Source of the DNA: Lacrimispora sphenoides
Lineage (GTDB): Bacteria; Bacillota; Clostridia; Lachnospirales; Lachnospiraceae
Direction of reading: 5' to 3'
Assembly: GCF_900105215.1 (NCBI RefSeq)
Contig: NZ_FOIP01000001.1
Coordinates: forward strand, 1,200,001 to 1,264,000
DNA: 64,000 nt
A model generated the notes under the pieces. That model searched no databases. It was given only the letters and a program-made list of their open reading frames with translations, and was not told the origin of the DNA. Of this stretch, positions 59,372 through 64,000 are shown piece after piece. Position 1 is the stretch's first letter. Each line of letters starts with the position of its first letter. Position numbers and translations under genes: made by a program.

Positions 59372-60295
59372 CTATTGAGAACAGTAGGAGCACGGTCCCA
59401 GATGGCGTACCTGGGATAAGGGGACAGCCTCCACATATGCCATGATAGAGGAACAATTCCTGTCACTGTGATACCGCTCTCCTGACGGCATGATATATAC
59501 GCTGCCGCTCTCCTCTGCAAATCTGCCGCATCTGCTGCAGGGTTTATATTTACCGCCGGATAAATTACGAACAGTTTCTATTTCCTTAAAAGAAATCTGT
59601 TCTATATCATTGTATAAGTAATGGCATGTCCGTTGGCGGTGATATCTTGTACTCGCCTTTCCAATGTACACAAGCTCATCCTCCGGTCCGTTCTTTCCGC
59701 TGCGGCCTCCCTCCTGGCCGATCCAGGCCCTCCGGCAGCATCTGGCGGTCATGGGTATGCTGCTTAAGCCAAAAACAGAAAAGGGAATTCTTACCCGGTA
59801 ATCCATAATCAGATCAATGGTCTCTCCGTCCATTAATACGGTGGAACGTGCAAAGGATGCTGATTGAAGCCGTTCAAACCCTGCCCGTCCTTCCACCCGC
59901 TTTCTGACAAAAAGAAGGATTCCTTCCTCTGTGAGTCCTTCTAAAAACTCCTCTGAAAAACCATCGATTCCTTTGGCCTGCACCTCTTCTCCCAGTTTAA
60001 GCTGGTGCAAAATATAAGCATACTGGCTGACTTCTTCTCCTGCTGCTTCCAGAGCGGTTTGTATTCGCCTCCCTTCCTTCATAACCCCCATGGGAAGCAT
60101 GAGAATCACCATAAAGAACAGGTAAAGTGGCAGGACCAGGGCAGCCTCTATGGTCAGGCTCCCCTTTTTTCGGTGGCAGGAGGCAGATGATAATACCCTT
60201 TTTACAAGGAATCCTTGTTTCATGAAGGGGATTTGTACCTGGAGAGTAACAATTTTTTTATTATTTTTTCTATGGAACTCCTTGAAAAAGGGCAT
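59372..60295 (-). CDS. TadE-like protein with tandem Cys/His (YHxxxxC...CxxC) domain
   Basis: A 307-residue protein. After a basic N-terminus comes a TadE-type segment, KKGSLTIEAALVLPLYLFFM (about residues 43-62), then an external helical and beta region to about 205. The last 100 residues hold two similar units: VYIGKASTRYHRQRTCHYLY ending in CSRCG, and VYIMPSGERYHSDRNCSSIM ending in CSYC. Each has Tyr-His, a lone Cys and a CxxC pair, a plausible metal site. This domain on a pilus assembly protein is unusual. The start at 60295 is chosen because AAGGAGG lies 9 nt upstream. ATG at 60301 is also possible, and a longer frame is unlikely. Confidence 0.8.
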   Translation of the reverse strand: MPFFKEFHRKNNKKIVTLQVQIPFMKQGFLVKRVLSSASCHRKKGSLTIEAALVLPLYLFFMVILMLPMGVMKEGRRIQTALEAAGEEVSQYAYILHQLKLGEEVQAKGIDGFSEEFLEGLTEEGILLFVRKRVEGRAGFERLQSASFARSTVLMDGETIDLIMDYRVRIPFSVFGLSSIPMTARCCRRAWIGQEGGRSGKNGPEDELVYIGKASTRYHRQRTCHYLYNDIEQISFKEIETVRNLSGGKYKPCSRCGRFAEESGSVYIMPSGERYHSDRNCSSIMAYVEAVPLSQVRHLGPCSYCSQ

Positions 60296-60359
60296 GATCA
60301 TCCACCTCCTTACCAATTTTTTACCACACCGGGCATAAAGGGATATCTGCAAGCAGCCA

Positions 60360-62246
60360 TTAATATACTTTTTCTGTCCGGACTTCCACTGGATAGGAGG
60401 GATTATTTCCTCCGAAAAACATATGCCTTGATCTCACAGTTCCCCTTACTTCCACCTGATAAACGCAGTTAGCCATGCGAAAATCCTCCTGTTTCCTGCA
60501 TAAATTCATCTGGATCACATCCATCAGACGGTAATGCTGCTGTCCGGATTCTCCCGGGAAAAGAAGAAGCTTTAAATAGCCGGTATAATCAATTCCGTCT
60601 TCATCCTCTTTCCCACCTTCGCATGTTCCCGTTCTTCCTAATTCCAAAAGGGCATCTAGGGACAGCTTCCATGTGTTCCTTGACTTAAGAAAGACCACCT
60701 TTTTCCCCTCTAGAAGCATTCTCACATCCACAAGCGCCTCCTCAAGCGCCCAGATGCTCATAACAAAAAATGCAACGATCCCGGATAGAGGAGCCAGACC
60801 CACGGCTCCGGTAATAAGGCCGGCAAGAGACATTGCCTCCTCTCGTTTCTGGTCGTCTGAAAGAATATGGATTAGGTTCATGCCTTCCCTGATCATGAGA
60901 ACCTCTAAAACTGTCTGTTTTAAGTTTTCCTCATCTGTTTTCTTTCCTGAAACCAGATATTCCAATTCGTACATTACCTCCTTATCCTCCTCTGAAAGAA
61001 CGTTTGTAAGAAAACGGCCGCAATACTCCCCAAACAGAAGCCGGTCCAAAAGGCCCGTCTCCAGCACCTGGCCATCTCCGCAGGCAACGGAAGGAAAAGA
61101 ATCGTCAGACAGAATGCCTTTGGATATTTCCTTTCCATCGGGCAGAACCAGGGATAAGAGCCCTGTCTGTATGAAACCTTCTAACTGTTCCAAAAGTCTC
61201 TGCTTTTCCGGGTCTTTCACCCCATTGGAATAAGAAAGAGAGGGGATGTCAGCCTTTGCCCATAGTTCCCCTACAGACCCCCATAGTTCGGACAGATCCG
61301 GGCCGTCATCCTCTTCATCATCACTGTCCCAGTTATCAATGATCTGCTCTACTTCAGAGGAGCGCTTCCCTGCCTGTTCCATCACCTGTTTTATCTGTTC
61401 CATCTTAACTGGCAGAGCCTCAATTTCCCGCCTTCGCTCCCCATCCTGATTTACATAGGATCCATAGCAAGAGGTATCCCCGATAAAAGCCTCACGTACT
61501 TCCTGACTCAATTCAGCCTGAGCCGCAAATAAGTCATTGTTAGTTCCACTTAAGCTGTTTTTTAAATCATCTGCCTTCTTCCCATAGGCCTTTACAAGGG
61601 AAGGAATCCGGTTCATTTCCCGCTCCAAAAGATCCGCTTCTCTACGAAAACCTGAACCATCATAATCCCTGATTCTTTCATAAGCAGACCGCCAGTATTC
61701 CTTCTGCCGCTTTAAAGAATCATTGATGTCTTCCAATGCCCTTTCCAACCGGACCGCTTCCCGTTCATGGTCACGAAACGATCCGGATAACCGTTTCACT
61801 GCTTTTGCTTCCTTTAAGTTCTTAAGCAGGGCTTCTGCACCCTTTTCATCTGTCATATTTTCAAATATTCCATACTTCATATAGTCCAGAATCTCCTTCT
61901 TCAAATACTGCCCTCCCCCATCAGTGATACGGAAAAGCTGCATTGTATCCGCCTTTTCCATATCCATGGAATACCAGCCGGAGCTGTCCATATAGGGCTC
62001 CATAAATCCTTTCCATGCTTTTTCAAGTTCCTCACCATTCTCACATTCCAGAAGAAAGAGACGGTATTTATCCCAGGCTTCTCTGTGAAACCTGCTGAAT
62101 ACAGAGTCCATGGAAGAATCGGCCGCCAGCTTTAGATAAAACCTGGTTCCGGCAGTCCGTGCGGACTCTAAAAGTCCGCACATCAGGCTGAATATGCATA
62201 AAAGAGCTAAACTGAAAAACACTGTTACCTGCCCGCTTTTGCGCAT
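60360..62246 (-). CDS. DUF5702-type Tad cluster protein
   Basis: A 628-residue protein. The N-terminal hydrophobic segment (GQVTVFFSLALLCIFSLMCG, residues about 5-24) resembles TadG/DUF5702 proteins. A long external, charged, coiled-coil-rich region follows (KRQKEYWRSAYERIRDYDGS and similar). A second hydrophobic pair lies near residues 475-510 (LAGLITGAVGLAPLSGIVAF). It is commonly found in Lachnospiraceae Tad loci, probably as an assembly or surface component. The ATG at 62246 shares a base with the stop of the pilin gene (TGATG), with AGAGGTGTATTG as ribosome binding site. Confidence 0.8.
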   Translation of the reverse strand: MRKSGQVTVFFSLALLCIFSLMCGLLESARTAGTRFYLKLAADSSMDSVFSRFHREAWDKYRLFLLECENGEELEKAWKGFMEPYMDSSGWYSMDMEKADTMQLFRITDGGGQYLKKEILDYMKYGIFENMTDEKGAEALLKNLKEAKAVKRLSGSFRDHEREAVRLERALEDINDSLKRQKEYWRSAYERIRDYDGSGFRREADLLEREMNRIPSLVKAYGKKADDLKNSLSGTNNDLFAAQAELSQEVREAFIGDTSCYGSYVNQDGERRREIEALPVKMEQIKQVMEQAGKRSSEVEQIIDNWDSDDEEDDGPDLSELWGSVGELWAKADIPSLSYSNGVKDPEKQRLLEQLEGFIQTGLLSLVLPDGKEISKGILSDDSFPSVACGDGQVLETGLLDRLLFGEYCGRFLTNVLSEEDKEVMYELEYLVSGKKTDEENLKQTVLEVLMIREGMNLIHILSDDQKREEAMSLAGLITGAVGLAPLSGIVAFFVMSIWALEEALVDVRMLLEGKKVVFLKSRNTWKLSLDALLELGRTGTCEGGKEDEDGIDYTGYLKLLLFPGESGQQHYRLMDVIQMNLCRKQEDFRMANCVYQVEVRGTVRSRHMFFGGNNPSYPVEVRTEKVY

Positions 62247-62434
62247 CAATACACCTCTTTAGACTGGCTGTTGATTTCCTTGAATATGTTATCAAGAAGA
62301 GTCGTTATCTGCTTTTTAAAAATAATGACAAGTCCGATTAACACCACCAGGATCAGCACTACTTCAATCACGCCTATTCCGTCTTCTTCCTTAAAGAAAT
62401 CCAGGATCTGACTGTTTACCGTTGTCAGCATCAT
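62246..62434 (-). CDS. Flp1-family type IVb pilin
   Basis: A 62-residue major pilin candidate. The leader is short and contains FKEEDGIGVIEVVLILVVLI (about residues 14-33), with Gly before the cleavage point and Glu at +5. A 20-residue hydrophobic helix follows, then a charged tail. It should be processed by the prepilin peptidase encoded downstream and polymerised by the TadB/TadC-type platform. The ATG has GAAGGGAGGTGAT upstream. Confidence 0.88.
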   Translation of the reverse strand: MMLTTVNSQILDFFKEEDGIGVIEVVLILVVLIGLVIIFKKQITTLLDNIFKEINSQSKEVY

Positions 62435-62446
62435 ATCACCTCCCTT

Positions 62447-63697
62447 CTAATAAAATGACAGGAACGCAGGCACGACGATCATGACCATGACCACCCCGAG
62501 CATCATAAACAGAGGCAGCAAAAGTTTGGTTCCTGCTTCTTCCCCCAGCTTTTTCGCCAGGTTCTTCCTTAGCTCAAAGGCTGAAGCCATCTCAAGCTCC
62601 AAAGCCGGGCGAAGCTGCCTGCTTCCGTTTTTCTGACTCTGTTCCAGGAGAGTGGAGAGCTTTATGTAGGCCTGTAAGCCGCATCGCCTTCCAAATTCAC
62701 TGTAAGCCCGTCCTTCCGACAGCCCGCTGCTAATCTGACTTGCTGTCTTCACCATCTCCTCATACGCCGGACGTGCGCTTCTTTTCCCCTGCTTTACGGC
62801 CTCCTTATAGCCAGCCGCAATCCTCTCCCAGGCTCCACGGACGGTAAGGCCTGCTCCGATATAGACTACCAGCTTGGAAACCACCTCAGAATAATCAAAC
62901 AGCAATTGCTGCTCACGTATCTTCGCCTGACTTTTCCTGTCAAACTCTTCTTTTACGTGCAGGAGAGCCGCCAGTAAAAACCCCAGCACCGGCAATATCC
63001 GGTAATCCGCCTCTTCAGGCTTAAAATACATCAGCCGGTTCCCCTCATAAACTGAGGGCAGTAGCAGGCGATCCTCTGTCTGCTGTTTCATATCCATCTG
63101 GCCTATCCACTGAAGAAAGCCTGCGGCTACTTTTTCGTCCTTGGTAAGGGAGGCCGGGTAAACCGTCACTTTAAACTCATATAGGTCCTCATGGTGCCCA
63201 TCTGTCACTCTGGCCCTTAACCAGACCTGCTCTCCTTCTTCTGGTATTTCCTCATTGTGAACAATTCCAAAGGAATCGATCACCTGTGGATTATCAGACT
63301 CCCAGCTGATTCTAAGCCCATAATTTCCAAGGCTGTTCTTTAAATTTAAACTTTCTCTCACCTCCTCAAGAGACTCATTTTCCCCCAGCATCTGCCGGGT
63401 CAGTTCAGGCCGGATCCTTTGAAACAGCTCCTTTGCCTCTTCCGCCCCATACTGCCGCTCCCTGACAGGGATTCTCACCGGTATCTTCCTATCCCCATTC
63501 TCCCGGTCAAGCCCGGATACCTGGATATCATATGTAATCTCTCCGTGCCCCGGCCCTGCCCGTTTAAGCCCTCCCCCTTCCGTTACCATCTGCCCGCCCA
63601 CTGCATAAAACAGCTCAAAAGCAACATATAAGGCAATCCCGGAAACAACGCAGGCCATCTGTATCTTTGTAAAAGGAAATCTCCATGTTCTTTTCAT
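62447..63697 (-). CDS. TadC-like platform protein with an extracytoplasmic domain
   Basis: A 416-residue protein. The first membrane helix (ACVVSGIALYVAFELFYAVG, about residues 14-33) is followed by an external region of about 180 residues. That region includes a beta-rich part resembling a bacterial Ig-like fold (LRISWESDNPQVIDSFGIVH, then VWLRARVTDGHHEDLYEFKV). A second helix (ILPVLGFLLAALLHV) leads to a type II secretion F/TadC domain (LVVYIGAGLTVRGAWERIAA, final LFMMLGVVMVMIVVPAFLSF). Standard TadC proteins lack such an insertion. The ATG overlaps the stop of the upstream TadB-type gene (ATGA). Confidence 0.8.
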   Translation of the reverse strand: MKRTWRFPFTKIQMACVVSGIALYVAFELFYAVGGQMVTEGGGLKRAGPGHGEITYDIQVSGLDRENGDRKIPVRIPVRERQYGAEEAKELFQRIRPELTRQMLGENESLEEVRESLNLKNSLGNYGLRISWESDNPQVIDSFGIVHNEEIPEEGEQVWLRARVTDGHHEDLYEFKVTVYPASLTKDEKVAAGFLQWIGQMDMKQQTEDRLLLPSVYEGNRLMYFKPEEADYRILPVLGFLLAALLHVKEEFDRKSQAKIREQQLLFDYSEVVSKLVVYIGAGLTVRGAWERIAAGYKEAVKQGKRSARPAYEEMVKTASQISSGLSEGRAYSEFGRRCGLQAYIKLSTLLEQSQKNGSRQLRPALELEMASAFELRKNLAKKLGEEAGTKLLLPLFMMLGVVMVMIVVPAFLSFY

Positions 63698-64000
63698 ATC
63701 TCAATCCTCATAATCCATCTTGAAATCCCCAGGGCAGCGATGTAAATGATCATGCACAGGGTCATAAGAATCCTTCCGATTCCTGTACTGTACATGATGT
63801 TAAAAAAGCCTGGAGAAGTCAGATCAATATAAAGAACAATAAAAAAGGGGATCATGCTCATAATTTTTTGTTCAAACTGTTTTGAGGCTGTCATCGTTAA
63901 AATCTCCTGTCTTACCTGTACCTTGTCCCTTATTACATCCGCCGTGTGGCTTATGATCATAACCAGTTCACCTCCGCTTCGTTTAGCCGCGGCAAACACC
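63694..64000 (-). CDS. TadB-type type II secretion F protein, C-terminal part
   Basis: The last 102 codons or so of a gene that enters from beyond the window edge. The segment AKRSGGELVMIISHTADVIR followed by EQKIMSMIPFFIVLYIDLTS, and the hydrophobic C-terminus ending RWIMRIEI, match TadB platform proteins. Codons run open to base 64000, so the start is outside. It is translationally coupled to the TadC-like gene. Confidence 0.85.
   Translation of the reverse strand, partial: VFAAAKRSGGELVMIISHTADVIRDKVQVRQEILTMTASKQFEQKIMSMIPFFIVLYIDLTSPGFFNIMYSTGIGRILMTLCMIIYIAALGISRWIMRIEI

Overview
The window comes from a low-to-moderate GC, spore-forming, Gram-positive anaerobe of the Lachnospiraceae, most likely the Clostridium cluster XIVa / Lacrimispora group. 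The evidence is the 5' end of a 16S rRNA gene with the typical cluster XIVa V1 region, a large bacterial SRP RNA, a T-box leader on metG, spmB, a LysM/GH18 spore-cortex-type protein, lipoproteins with classical lipoboxes, and a Lachnospiraceae-style Tad pilus cluster. I saw no tRNA gene, CRISPR array, insertion sequence or phage module.

Layout. 1-590: start of an rRNA operon (minus strand) with its leader and a near-consensus promoter. 690-9200: a minus-strand housekeeping run, ffs (SRP RNA), a 6-phosphofructokinase, dnaX, ybaB, recR, a TPR protein with a degenerate AAA+ module, a HAD phosphatase and cvpA. Three intergenic gaps in this run carry copies of one hairpin-plus-Shine-Dalgarno repeat. 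9478-20492: a polymorphic-toxin locus with a 3250-residue secreted WapA/Rhs-type protein, two small immunity-type genes, and a displaced 318-bp copy of the rhs core between them. It lies between tadA and ffs, which are usually close neighbours in Firmicutes.

20849-24862: tadA, an anaerobic ribonucleotide-reductase-activase-type radical SAM protein, a DUF6128-type protein with a repeat-rich acidic linker, and nagB. 24974-32006: a seven-gene minus-strand carbohydrate operon with two Gfo/Idh/MocA oxidoreductases, a GlcG/HbpS-type protein, a sugar ABC transporter without its own ATPase, and an AraC regulator. 32323-52823: mostly single genes or short operons, including bacteriohemerythrin, two HIT proteins, an OppA-type lipoprotein, oleate hydratase, TetR, rsmA, a LysM/GH18 protein, tatD-family nuclease, traX-like, T-box/metG, a DUF885 peptidase, marR/spmB, an ArsC/Spx-like protein, murG, a sigma factor with a separated anti-sigma-like remnant, and a rhomboid protease.

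53018-57170: a zinc-type regulon. A Fur-family repressor gene stands behind a consensus promoter flanked by two large palindromic operators, followed by a Cys-rich small membrane protein, the metal ABC transporter and a lipoprotein. 57233-64000: the distal part of a Tad/type IVb pilus cluster (minus strand), cut by the window edge, with two unusual domain combinations.

The strongest candidates for something undescribed are the rhs locus with its displaced core copy and unassigned toxin/immunity pair, the intercistronic hairpin/SD repeat, the TPR-degenerate AAA+ protein, and the two unusual Tad proteins.
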